Shown piece by piece: positions 6,942 to 13,608 of a stretch of DNA of 14,233 bases (its first letter is position 1; the number at the start of each line of letters is the position of its first letter). The stretch covers positions 1 through 14,233 of the forward strand of contig JAFGFR010000015.1 of NCBI GenBank assembly GCA_016930955.1. The letters are read 5' to 3'. The position numbers were made by a program, and so were the translations under genes. This DNA comes from Victivallales bacterium. Its GTDB lineage: Bacteria; Verrucomicrobiota; Lentisphaeria; Victivallales; JAADHT01. Under the pieces are notes generated by a model. It was not told the origin of the DNA. It saw nothing but the letters and a program-made list of their open reading frames with translations, and did not search any database.

Positions 6942-7071
6942 ACTTCCTTAACTCGTTAGTGTTAACTTAGTGTCCGTTAGTGGTTAAAACCTTCTTGGTT
7001 TCTTCCTTCCTTCCCTCCGTTATCTCTTTGTAGAAACGTCCTTATTGAGTATTTCCCAGCATCAGCCCTTG
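6942..7071. repeat. Phrase-type intergenic repeat
   Basis: The gap between the PIN toxin stop and the DegT-type gene start holds iterated ttagtg words (ttagtgtccgttagtggttaaaacc at its core, spanning about 6955-6990) and a cttcc-rich stretch. A related set of words recurs at about 8000-8037. No gene is seen. Confidence 0.5.
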
Positions 7072-7470
7072 TCAGGCCCAAAAACTTTTTACATGAGCAT
7101 ATTTCCTTATGCGCTCATCTGAGGTCAAAAGGACAAGTCCATGTAATCGCGCCGTGGCAACGATTATCTGGTCTGCCGGATCGTTGTGGAAGCAACCTGG
7201 AAGCTTTGTTGATTCCACAGCCACCTCCGGGGTAAGCGGGAACATTTCAATCTCCTCAGGCCTAGTGGCAGATTCTATCCATTTATCTATCGGGCAGGAC
7301 AGGACAAGCTTGCCCAACGAAACCTTTTTAGCTATTTCCCAAGGACTAATCGCCGATATTCCGATTTCTGAAGCGACTGCATCCCTGAGCATCTCCTTTA
7401 CGCTGGGGCGTAACTTGTCCTGCATGCCAAGCATCCAGAACCATACATTCGTGTCAAGAAGATATTTCAA
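7072..7470 (-). CDS. VapC-type PIN-domain toxin
   Basis: It is a 132-residue PIN ribonuclease. Four acidic residues that would hold the metal are in place: Asp6 (LLDTNVW), Glu45 (SPWEIAKK), Asp100 (NDPADQIIVATA) and Asp118 (TSDERI). The TTG at 7470 is chosen as start because GGGAGG lies 7 nt upstream and the TTG overlaps the antitoxin stop in TTGA. A TTG five codons earlier lacks such a site. Overlap means translational coupling to the upstream antitoxin. The family usually cleaves tRNA or rRNA; the target here is unknown. The pair lies between a DegT-type sugar gene and a DUF4143 ATPase gene. Confidence 0.88.
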   Translation of the reverse strand: MKYLLDTNVWFWMLGMQDKLRPSVKEMLRDAVASEIGISAISPWEIAKKVSLGKLVLSCPIDKWIESATRPEEIEMFPLTPEVAVESTKLPGCFHNDPADQIIVATARLHGLVLLTSDERIRKYAHVKSFWA

Positions 7471-7706
7471 ACGGTGGCCTCCCAATCCTTGACATCCAGA
7501 TCACTCTCAAAGTCTTCAGATATCTTCAGAGCCGTTCCGTTCAGCTTGCCGTAAAGTGGATTTCTTCCTCCAGAACGTCGAGGAGGCTCGGAAACCACTG
7601 CAACGACACGCCCTCTCTTGGTGATTACAATACTTTTGTGCTTGGATGAAACCTCCCTGATCAGCCCTGTGCATTTCGCCTTGAATTCAGTGATGTTCAC
7701 ATTCAT
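7467..7706 (-). CDS. Phd/YefM-type antitoxin
   Basis: It is a 79-residue antitoxin with the typical N-terminal DNA-binding fold: MNVNITEFKAKCTGLIREV, then a strand KSIVITKRGRVVAVV. A flexible acidic C-terminus (SEDFESDLDVKDW) would cover the toxin. SD GGAGG precedes the ATG at 7706. It overlaps the PIN toxin gene downstream. Two near-identical 13-14-bp words (7717-7730 and 7735-7747) immediately upstream could be its own operator. Confidence 0.87.
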   Translation of the reverse strand: MNVNITEFKAKCTGLIREVSSKHKSIVITKRGRVVAVVSEPPRRSGGRNPLYGKLNGTALKISEDFESDLDVKDWEATV

Positions 7707-7716
7707 TGTCTAACCT

Positions 7717-7747
7717 CCATAAATATATAGATGACCATAAAATATAG
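7717..7747 (-). promoter_or_regulatory. Candidate operator: tandem AT-rich words upstream of antitoxin
   Basis: ccataaatatatag (7717-7730) and ccataaaatatag (7735-7747) are near-identical direct repeats just before the antitoxin SD. Their placement fits autoregulation by the Phd-type antitoxin, but this is inference from position only. Confidence 0.35.
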
Positions 7748-7896
7748 TCTGATTATGAAAGTTCAAGTCCTAATACATACTCTGCAGAAGATCCACATTC
7801 CTTTACACGGAGGAAAGGAAGGTAAGAAAGATAAAGATCAATCGCTTAGCGAATTAATCTTTTTTGTATTACTCTCTCTGTTCTCCCCAAAAGCCC

Positions 7897-7943
7897 ATCG
7901 TGTGAATTTGACATGCTGTTAAAGCATGGTTAATTCACACGAT
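7897..7943. repeat. Long imperfect palindrome (12 + 6 bp stem)
   Basis: atcgtgtgaatt (7897-7908) pairs exactly with 7932-7943. After a 3x3 internal loop, catgct (7912-7917) pairs with agcatg (7923-7928) around a 5-nt loop. No T-run follows directly on either strand, so it is not a standard terminator. It could be a repeated palindrome or a protein site. Confidence 0.6.
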
Positions 7944-8077
7944 CTCCTTGTTCTTTCCTCCTCTGTGCCTCCGTGCCTCCGTGGTAGGGATTTCTGTATT
8001 TTTAGTGTTCAGTTAGTGAAGATTAGTGGTTTAAACCATCATCCTTCCTGTCATGCCGCGCTGCCTCTTCAAACACT

Positions 8078-9286
8078 CTAAAATCGGCTCCACGGGATGG
8101 CGACTATTCTCTCCGACAGCTTTCTCGGAATGTCAACACGGCAGATCAGATAGCCTCGACTCGCAATATCCCCGTGAAGGGCGAGAAAAGTCTCAAGATG
8201 CCGGATGTCATTGTGCCTCGGCGAATCTGTCCATTTGATTTCAACCGGGATTACCTCATCAGGAGTTTCAACAACGGCATCCACTTCTGCCCCGGTAGTT
8301 GTCCGCCAGGTAGACAGCCTGTGTGTTCGCCCGTGCAGTTGACATCTGTAAAAAAGCTCTATCATCACAAATTGCTCGAAAAGACGGCCCGAGTCAAGCT
8401 GAACTAGAGCTTCACTCATCGGCAGGCCGGCCAGCGCATTCCTGACACCAAGATCAAAAATAAGAAATCGCGGAGCAGAAATCGTCTTCTTCCTGCTACG
8501 ACCGAAAGAGGGAATCCTAAGTCCCACATACGTATCCTCGAGCACCTGGTAGTAGTTCCTCACAGTGTTTACAGACACCCCAACCGCATTTGCGATCTTC
8601 GTGTAGTTGACAGTCTGTCCCGACTCCAACGCCGCAAGCTTCAGAAACATCAAAAAGCCGCCAATGTCATTTACAATGTTCTCTTTGCGGATTTCATTCT
8701 CGATGTAGAGCTCTGTATAAGCGGTGATAGTCTGACACCAGGAATCCCTCTTTTCAGCATAAAGACCCGGCAGATTCCCATAGACAAGAATATCCTCAAG
8801 CAGACGTAGGGGAAAAGGCTTTCCTGTTTTCATGCGCAAAGGAAGAATTTCCGAATCCCGCTGCTCTGCCTGGAGCACAGGTGTCATATAAAAAATATGA
8901 GTCCTGCCAGGAAGCATGTTCGATGACTGCACTTTCAGTCTCCTGCCGGAACTGCCGGTCAAAAAAAAATCAAACCGCCTGCAGTCATTGTCGAAAAAAT
9001 ACTGAACATCATCAAAAAGACCCGGCACTTTCTGGATTTCATCTATAAAGACAGTGCTGATATTGTCCGCCGCGGCAAGTTCCTGAAGAAAACTCTCTTT
9101 ATCCCTTTCGTATTTTATCCGAACCCGCCTGTCCTGGAGATTAATACTCATAACTCCAGACCTACCAGACAAACAGTGCTTCAGCAAAGTTGATTTGCCC
9201 GACTGCCTTGCCCCAAGCAGCAGCTTGACCTTCCCCGCAGACTTCTCATCTGTCAACTTGTCATCAAGGTAACGATTGTAATACAT
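8078..9286 (-). CDS. AAA-type ATPase with DUF4143 domain
   Basis: This 402-residue protein is of the AAA_14/DUF4143 type, widespread and of unsettled function. It has Walker A GARQSGKST (25-33) and Walker B VFIDEIQ (79-85). A sensor-like FFLTGSSGR segment follows, then a small winged-helix-like stretch ending in VGVSVNTVRNYYQVLEDT. The C-terminal GAEVDAVVE...VIPVEIKW segment resembles a PD-(D/E)xK nuclease core. The ATG at 9286 is preferred over a TTG three codons earlier; neither has a strong SD. It stands alone, with repeat-filled gaps on both sides, and has no evident link to glycan synthesis. Such genes are often in variable genome regions; a defence or toxin-like role is speculative. Confidence 0.88.
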   Translation of the reverse strand: MYYNRYLDDKLTDEKSAGKVKLLLGARQSGKSTLLKHCLSGRSGVMSINLQDRRVRIKYERDKESFLQELAAADNISTVFIDEIQKVPGLFDDVQYFFDNDCRRFDFFLTGSSGRRLKVQSSNMLPGRTHIFYMTPVLQAEQRDSEILPLRMKTGKPFPLRLLEDILVYGNLPGLYAEKRDSWCQTITAYTELYIENEIRKENIVNDIGGFLMFLKLAALESGQTVNYTKIANAVGVSVNTVRNYYQVLEDTYVGLRIPSFGRSRKKTISAPRFLIFDLGVRNALAGLPMSEALVQLDSGRLFEQFVMIELFYRCQLHGRTHRLSTWRTTTGAEVDAVVETPDEVIPVEIKWTDSPRHNDIRHLETFLALHGDIASRGYLICRVDIPRKLSERIVAIPWSRF

Positions 9287-9295
9287 AATGCCCAA

Positions 9296-9606
9296 ATACC
9301 AATAGTCGCTGCAAATTAAACGGGTAAATATTCACCCAGCCAACCATAAGATCGCATAATCTGCAACAATGTCAAGGGGATTTCCCCAAAAAACAATAGC
9401 ATCAGCCACAAAAAAGGGGGGGGATAAGTTTGAAAGTGCATAAGTTCTGAAATCATATCTTTCCCACTGCATTACTGCACCACAGTATTGAAGATTTAAT
9501 GATTTAATGATTGAGAGATTTTGGGATTTGGGGTTCACCGATTACCGATTCTCCCCCTCTTCCTTCGTTACCTTCGTTTCCTCTGTGTAAAAATATTTAT
9601 TCTTTA
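9296..9606. other. 311-bp gap: homopolymer tract and phrase repeats
   Basis: It contains A6 followed by G8 (9410-9423), about 120 bp upstream of the ATPase start. Beyond this lie atttaatg octamers (about 9491-9510), accgatt heptamers (about 9536-9550) and the phrase repeat at the fcl end. The open frame here is low-complexity and I do not call it a gene. Confidence 0.5.
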
Positions 9607-9650
9607 TTAGCGTAGATTAGCGTTATTCGCGGGTAGTCTTAATTCTTTTA
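9575..9650. repeat. Phrase repeat overlapping the fcl 3' end
   Basis: cctctgtgtaaaaa, then attcttt, then attagcgttattcgcggg parallels the repeats at 11644-11770 and 12356-12490. The final codons and stop of the fcl-like gene lie inside it. Confidence 0.6.
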
Positions 9651-10581
9651 AACCCTTTTTGTGAAAATGTTTTATAAAAAATTCAACTGTAAGTTTTAGC
9701 CCTATTTGCAAGGGGGTAGGCGTGAACTCAGGGAATATGGTGCTGAATCTGGTCAGGTCCAGCTTCCTTCTCGGATGCCCGTCGGGTTTCGAGACATCCC
9801 AGCGGATTCGGCCACTGTACCCGGCTTCCCTTGCCACGGCCCCGGCAAGCTCGGACATCGTGACCTCCTCCCCGCTGCCGACATTGAACGGCAACTCGAT
9901 GTCGCGCGCAAGGCATTCGGCAATAACTCTCGCTGCATCACCCGAATAAAGGAATTCCCGGGATGCCCTGCCTGTCCCCCAGAACACAAGCTCGTCCCTC
10001 CCCTCGGCCAGAGCCTCAGAAAACCGCCTGATCATCGCCGGGATCACATGGCATGACGACGGGTCGAAGCTGTCCCCGGGACCGTAAAGGTTGGCAAGCA
10101 CCGGGACACATGACTTCAAGCCGTACTGCTTCCTGTACGCCTGCGCCGCAGTGATGAACATCCGCTTCGCACTCCCGTAGCCAAGCACAGTCTCTTCAGG
10201 AGGGCCGCAGAAAAGCCCCGTGTCCTCAGAAAAAGGTACCGGGGCATTGGATGCATACGCGCAGACAGAGCCGCAAAGCACCAGCTTGCCGCAACCGCTA
10301 GACCTGCACGCCTCAAGCACATTGAAAAGCATCAAGGTGTTGTCGCGGAGCTGCTCAGCATGCCTCGTCTTGTTGAACTCGATACCACCCACACGCGCTG
10401 CAAGATGGATCACCGCATCAGGCTTGTAATCAAAAAAATAATCCTGTGTCGCACTCGGATCGCGCAGGTCAAGCTCAACAGAGCTGAACACCCCCGCCTC
10501 GACATCATCCATGCGCCCGAGCTGAGCAAGCAAATGCCCACCCAAAAAACCATGCCCGCCCGTAACTAACAACTTCATCAT
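9607..10581 (-). CDS. fcl: GDP-4-keto-6-deoxymannose epimerase/reductase (GDP-fucose synthase or ColC-like)
   Basis: It is a 324-residue extended SDR of the GDP-fucose synthase family, which epimerises C3/C5 and reduces C4 of the Gmd product using NADPH. It has TGGHGFLG (7-14), and Ser105, Cys107, Tyr135 and Lys139 in the SVC and YGSAK motifs. His178 lies in CHVIPAM. These match the catalytic Ser, Cys, Tyr, Lys and His of E. coli GDP-fucose synthase. ColC, the GDP-colitose synthase, is in the same family, and the nearby ColD-like enzyme makes that role possible. The start is one of two consecutive ATGs, with AGGA supplied by a heptamer repeat upstream. The C-terminal tail (about the last ten residues) is encoded by a dispersed intergenic repeat and is probably not conserved. 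Confidence 0.9.
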   Translation of the reverse strand: MMKLLVTGGHGFLGGHLLAQLGRMDDVEAGVFSSVELDLRDPSATQDYFFDYKPDAVIHLAARVGGIEFNKTRHAEQLRDNTLMLFNVLEACRSSGCGKLVLCGSVCAYASNAPVPFSEDTGLFCGPPEETVLGYGSAKRMFITAAQAYRKQYGLKSCVPVLANLYGPGDSFDPSSCHVIPAMIRRFSEALAEGRDELVFWGTGRASREFLYSGDAARVIAECLARDIELPFNVGSGEEVTMSELAGAVAREAGYSGRIRWDVSKPDGHPRRKLDLTRFSTIFPEFTPTPLQIGLKLTVEFFIKHFHKKGLKELRLPANNANLR

Positions 10582-10586
10582 TTAAA

Positions 10587-10733
10587 ATCCTAAATCCTAA
10601 ACTCTAAACCCTAAACAAATTCAAAACCCAAAATCCGAAACAAATAGCATTCTGTATTATCAGCGTCAATCCGCGAAGATTAGCGGGCAGTCCTGATTCT
10701 TTTCCCCTCTTCCTCCTTGTAAAAACATTCTTG
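10587..10733. repeat. Mosaic intergenic repeat R1
   Basis: It holds taaatcc/taaaccc heptamers (10587-10616), then a segment nearly identical to 12315-12445: caaattcaaaacccaaaatc, the cagcgtcaatccgcgaagat core, and ttcccctcttcc. It fills the gap between the fcl start and the PIN toxin stop almost exactly. No gene is seen. Confidence 0.75.
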
Positions 10734-10748
10734 TATCACCCTTTTTTG

Positions 10749-11186
10749 TCACAGTCCAACAAGCTCCAAGCCCGCGTGATTAGCAAGCAAGGATTGTTTG
10801 CTGTCGTTGCTCATGAACCTTTTGAACTGCCATGACAACGCGGCTGCGACATGCATGACATCAAGAGTCCTGCTGCCCAACTCCGACGCAAATTCCCCAG
10901 ACAGCCGAGAGGAGATGCCAAAAAGATCGTTCCATGATGTATGCTTCCTTACCAGCAGCCCGGATTTACCGTCAGACTCAAACCGCTCCATCAGAGAATT
11001 GCGTTCAAGATTTGTGATCTCCTTCCTGAACACCTTCAGCGACAAAGCATTGCTGAACTCAAGCTCATGGAGAGGATTGATGAAAATGCATCTTCCAAAA
11101 TTATCAAGAAAATCAAAATACCTCCCCGAGCCGGATTCGGGGACGTAAAACTTCACCAGCACGCTTGTGTCAAAGTATATATCCAC
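10749..11186 (-). CDS. PIN-domain toxin
   Basis: It is a 145-residue PIN ribonuclease of a different subgroup from the one at 7072. The acidic set is Asp6 (YFDTSVLVKFY), Glu43 (ELEFSNAL), Asp109 (SRTLDVMHVAAAL) and Asp128 (SNDSKQ). The GTG at 11186 follows the antitoxin stop directly (TAAGTG), so it is translated by coupling. All metal-binding residues are present and the gene looks intact. The target RNA is unknown. Confidence 0.87.
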   Translation of the reverse strand: MDIYFDTSVLVKFYVPESGSGRYFDFLDNFGRCIFINPLHELEFSNALSLKVFRKEITNLERNSLMERFESDGKSGLLVRKHTSWNDLFGISSRLSGEFASELGSRTLDVMHVAAALSWQFKRFMSNDSKQSLLANHAGLELVGL

Positions 11187-11441
11187 TTACAGCCTTTCCC
11201 TTCCCTCGGCAACAATCGTCTCCATTCTTTTCCCCGATACCCGCCTGCCACCGAATATCTTCATGATGGACTGCCTGTGGGAAGACCAGTCGACATCGCT
11301 ATTGATGTCTGCTTCACTCAAAGGCGAGACGACCGCCACAGGACGAGACCTCCTGGTTATCCTTAGCTCCTCACCCTTTTCCACTTTCTTTAAATATTCA
11401 GCCAAATGATGCTGTACTTCCCTGACACTCACTGTATGCAT
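11187..11441 (-). CDS. Phd/YefM-type antitoxin
   Basis: It is an 84-residue antitoxin: MHTVSVREVQHHLAEYLKKV, then GEELRITRRSRPVAVV, the standard Phd/YefM N-terminal fold, and a variable C-terminus. GAGGTG precedes the ATG. It sits directly upstream of its PIN toxin. A promoter with a perfect palindrome between the -35 and -10 boxes (11471-11498) suggests autorepression by the antitoxin or the antitoxin-toxin complex. Confidence 0.88.
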   Translation of the reverse strand: MHTVSVREVQHHLAEYLKKVEKGEELRITRRSRPVAVVSPLSEADINSDVDWSSHRQSIMKIFGGRRVSGKRMETIVAEGRERL

Positions 11442-11470
11442 TTCTACACCTCACTCTTTATGTCTAACAC

Positions 11471-11498
11471 AATGTATAACATGATTGAATCATGTCAA
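11471..11498 (-). promoter_or_regulatory. Promoter with internal palindromic operator for the Phd/PIN pair
   Basis: On the minus strand, TTGACA (11493-11498) is a perfect -35 box. TACATT (11471-11476) is a 4/6 match to the -10 box, with a 16-bp spacer. The spacer holds the palindrome catgattcaatcatg (11480-11494; 7-bp arms about one base), ideally placed to block RNA polymerase. Confidence 0.6.
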
Positions 11499-11620
11499 GC
11501 AAGAAAGGGAAAGATATTTTTCTTATTAACAACTGACATTAAGCCGGCTATTCTAGAGCACGTTTTCAATTTATGGTGCCAGCCATAGGGCTGCCGTTAC
11601 AGTGCTACACCGACCACCGA

Positions 11621-11794
11621 TTACTCCGTGCCTCCGTGGTAAAGCCTTCTGTATTATCAGCGTCAATCCGCGAAGATCAGCGGGCAGTCCTGATTCTCCT
11701 TCCTTTACTCTGTTTCCTCTTTGTAAAAACATTTATTCTTTTTAGCGGAGATTAGCGTTATTCGCGGGGAGATGAATTCATGTATTTAGTACCA
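11621..11794. repeat. Mosaic intergenic repeat R2
   Basis: It starts with tccgtgcctccgtggtaaa. From 11644 on it closely follows R3 (12356-12510), with shared core, ttgtaaaaacatttattctt, and attcgcggggagatgaattc. Similarity continues a few bases past gaattcatg into sequence that in R3 encodes the glycosyltransferase C-terminus. Confidence 0.75.
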
Positions 11795-11811
11795 CGGGTC
11801 ACTGATTATGA

Positions 11812-12012
11812 CTACCGACTTTCCACCCCAACTTCTCCAATCGTCAAAAATCTACAAATCTTCTTGGCAAGCCTGTCGGGAATCTCTGTGTGTCTTGGGA
11901 CAGCTTCTGAATGCCCGGTAGACGGATTGCACCAAAGTGAATGGCTTGCCCCCTCTCTTTTCAGATAGCAACCGTTTCTCCTGAGATGCTTAATCAAATC
12001 GTTCCGCTTCAT
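11812..12012 (-). CDS. hicA: HicA mRNA interferase toxin
   Basis: It is a 66-residue double-stranded-RNA-binding-fold toxin that cleaves mRNA. It has the family pattern MKRNDLIKHLRRNGCYLKREGASHSLW, with catalytic His24 in the GxSHS motif, then NPSTGHSEAVPRHTEI and a C-terminal helix ICRFLTIG. Its ATG overlaps the hicB stop in an ATGA. The gene order is antitoxin first, the reverse of E. coli hicAB but common elsewhere. It appears intact. Confidence 0.92.
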   Translation of the reverse strand: MKRNDLIKHLRRNGCYLKREGASHSLWCNPSTGHSEAVPRHTEIPDRLAKKICRFLTIGEVGVESR

Positions 12013-12224
12013 CCGACAGCAACAAGCTCTGAATGTGCATCCGCAGGAATCGAGCGCAATGTGTCCTGACGCCTGTCCTCGAGTATCAGCTCTATGGCTT
12101 TAGACAGGCTTTCAAGGCACTCTTCCTTCGTCTTACCCTGTCCGTTTGCACCCGGCAACTCCGCGCAATACGCAATATACCATTCTCCATCTTGTTCTAC
12201 AATGGCTGTAAATTCATTGTGCAC
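12009..12224 (-). CDS. hicB: HicB antitoxin (short form)
   Basis: It is a 71-residue partial-RNase-H-fold antitoxin: FTAIVEQDGEWYIAYCAELPGANGQGKTKEECLESL, followed by a helix KAIELILEDRR. It lacks room for the C-terminal DNA-binding domain found in longer HicB proteins, so how the pair is autoregulated is unclear. The GTG at 12224 is chosen because AAAGGAG stands upstream. The in-frame TTG at 12263 would place the -10 box inside the coding sequence. It overlaps hicA by 4 nt. Confidence 0.88.
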   Translation of the reverse strand: MHNEFTAIVEQDGEWYIAYCAELPGANGQGKTKEECLESLSKAIELILEDRRQDTLRSIPADAHSELVAVG

Positions 12225-12247
12225 GATACTATCTCCTTTGTGCTGAG

Positions 12248-12276
12248 AATATACATCCTGCAAATTAAAATTCCAA
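12248..12276 (-). promoter_or_regulatory. Promoter of hicBA
   Basis: On the minus strand, TTGGAA (12271-12276) and TATATT (12248-12253) are separated by exactly 17 bp. They lie just ahead of the SD and GTG of hicB. The -10 box is a 5/6 match and the -35 box 4/6. Confidence 0.55.
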
Positions 12277-12294
12277 TCCCGTTTGCCGGATATA

Positions 12295-12510
12295 AATCCT
12301 AAACTCTAAACCCTAAACAAATTCAAAACCCAAAATCCGAAATCCGAAACAAATAGCCTTCTGTATTATCAGCGTCAATCGCGAAGATTAGCGGGCAGTC
12401 CTGATTCTTTTCCCCTCTTCCTTCCTTTCCTCTGTTTCCTACTTGTAAAAACATTTATTCTTTTTAGCGGAGATTCGTGTTATTCGCGGGGAGATGAATT
12501 CATGCATTTA
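12295..12510. repeat. Mosaic intergenic repeat R3
   Basis: It combines taaactc/taaaccc heptamers, the aaacccaaaatccgaaatcc stretch, the cagcgtcaatcgcgaagatt core, and ttgtaaaaacatttattctt plus attcgcggggagatgaattc. It joins words found separately in R1 and R2. It overlaps the last codons and stop of the glycosyltransferase gene. Confidence 0.75.
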
Positions 12511-13607
12511 ATGCCGCCGAGCACCCGACAATATTGCGGCATGATGGCCTCTGGAGCGAATTTCGCAAGGATGTCCCGGGAACAATTGCTGAAATCCTGT
12601 CTGAGCTTCCGGTCTCGAAGGAGTTCAGAGAGCATGGCCGCTGCGAGCTTCGCATCCCTTTCCCTCAAAAGCGTCTTTTTAAGAAGCTCCTCGGGAAGCG
12701 TAGCGAGGATGTCCCTCACACCACCCACGTCGGTCGCAAGCACCGCGCAGCCGGCATCAATCGCCTCGAACAGGACGTTCGGCATCCCCTCCTGACGGGA
12801 GGACAAGAAGAAGACATCCGCAGCGGCGAGGTCAATGGCCGCTTCGGGCACCTCCCCCGGCAGGATAAAATATTTCCCTAACCCCCTCTCCGCAATCATT
12901 CCCTTAACCGCCGTGCCCCCCGAACCCAGCAGAAGAACAAGAAGCCTCCTATCATCCAGCTCACACCCCAAAGCCTCCACGGTGTCGACAAAAAAACCGA
13001 AGTCCTTGGCAGGGCAATCTCTCCCCACTCCCGCCAACACCAGCGCATTGTCTGGAATGCCGTACCTACTTCTGGCCTCCCCCCTAGCTTCAATTGACCC
13101 AGCCGAACCGGCGAAGCAAGCCCTTCGCTGGAACATATTAAAAATTTTATGAATTCTATCGGCGGATATCCCCGCATAAATAAGCTCTTCTGCAGAATGT
13201 GAGGAATTGACTACCAGGCTCTGCGGTGACAACGACAGCCTTCTCCTTAAGTAACTAAGCTCAATTTTACTTTGCGCATACTCCTGCCTTAGCGAACCGA
13301 CAAACCTCTTGCTCCCCGAAGCCCAGACCAACGCGTTAGTGAAAAAACTCCAGGAAAAAACCACGTCAGGCCTCTCCCGCGACAGTACCCGGCGGTAGTC
13401 CATGACCTTGGAAAGCATACCCGACCCCACGCACGAATGTATCTCGACCCCAAGCTCCCGTATCCGATCCCGCCAGATGCCTTCCGAAGGACCAGACACA
13501 AAAACCGAGGCAGAATGCTCACCCCTGTCCAAATGCCTCAGGAACAAATACAACTGCTTCTCAGTCCCACCGTTCCCAAGCTGACCTATGACACATAATA
13601 ATTTCAT
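12480..13607 (-). CDS. Glycosyltransferase family 4 (GT-B fold)
   Basis: This 375-residue retaining glycosyltransferase would transfer a sugar from a nucleotide donor to a growing surface glycan at the inner membrane face. The N-terminal LGNGGTEKQLY (10-20) is the usual GT4 acceptor-side glycine loop. The C-terminal donor domain shows VGRDCPAKDF (194-203) and the E-x7-E motif Glu273/Glu281 in EGMPNVLFE, then DVGGVRDI. Donor and acceptor cannot be read from the sequence. No membrane segment is seen. The start codon lies inside the 8-bp target duplication of the element at 13609-13788, so its 5' leader is now element DNA with no strong SD. Its last residues and stop (MNSSPRE) are encoded by repeat R3, so both gene ends were touched by repeats. 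Confidence 0.9.
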   Translation of the reverse strand: MKLLCVIGQLGNGGTEKQLYLFLRHLDRGEHSASVFVSGPSEGIWRDRIRELGVEIHSCVGSGMLSKVMDYRRVLSRERPDVVFSWSFFTNALVWASGSKRFVGSLRQEYAQSKIELSYLRRRLSLSPQSLVVNSSHSAEELIYAGISADRIHKIFNMFQRRACFAGSAGSIEARGEARSRYGIPDNALVLAGVGRDCPAKDFGFFVDTVEALGCELDDRRLLVLLLGSGGTAVKGMIAERGLGKYFILPGEVPEAAIDLAAADVFFLSSRQEGMPNVLFEAIDAGCAVLATDVGGVRDILATLPEELLKKTLLRERDAKLAAAMLSELLRDRKLRQDFSNCSRDILAKFAPEAIMPQYCRVLGGIKCMNSSPRE

Positions 13608-13608
13608 A
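13601..13608. repeat. Target-site duplication, left copy
   Basis: atttcata abuts the element start at 13609 and is repeated at 13789-13796. It contains the glycosyltransferase start codon on the minus strand. Confidence 0.8.

Larger units (their letters stand above)
7707..8077. other. 371-bp gap: candidate operator, hairpins and phrase repeats
   Basis: Read left to right, it holds the antitoxin leader, then a possible hairpin followed by cttttttg (about 7825-7866). A long symmetric hairpin follows (7897-7943), then repeat words gcctccgt gcctccgt (about 7964-7982) and ttagtg-type words (about 8000-8035). No credible gene is present on either strand. Confidence 0.5.
11442..11811. other. 370-bp gap between the PIN/Phd and HicBA pairs
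   Basis: It holds the Phd promoter/operator (11471-11498), an A/T-rich stretch without features (about 11500-11600), and repeat R2 (11621-11794). No gene is seen. Confidence 0.6.

Noticed and set aside
5790..6959. 389-codon plus-strand open frame
   Set aside because: It lies antisense to the complete DegT-type gene, which has clear family motifs; the plus-strand translation has none.
9332..9538. 68-codon minus-strand frame between ATPase and fcl
   Set aside because: It is built partly from octamer repeat words and the homopolymer tract, with no SD and no recognisable domain.
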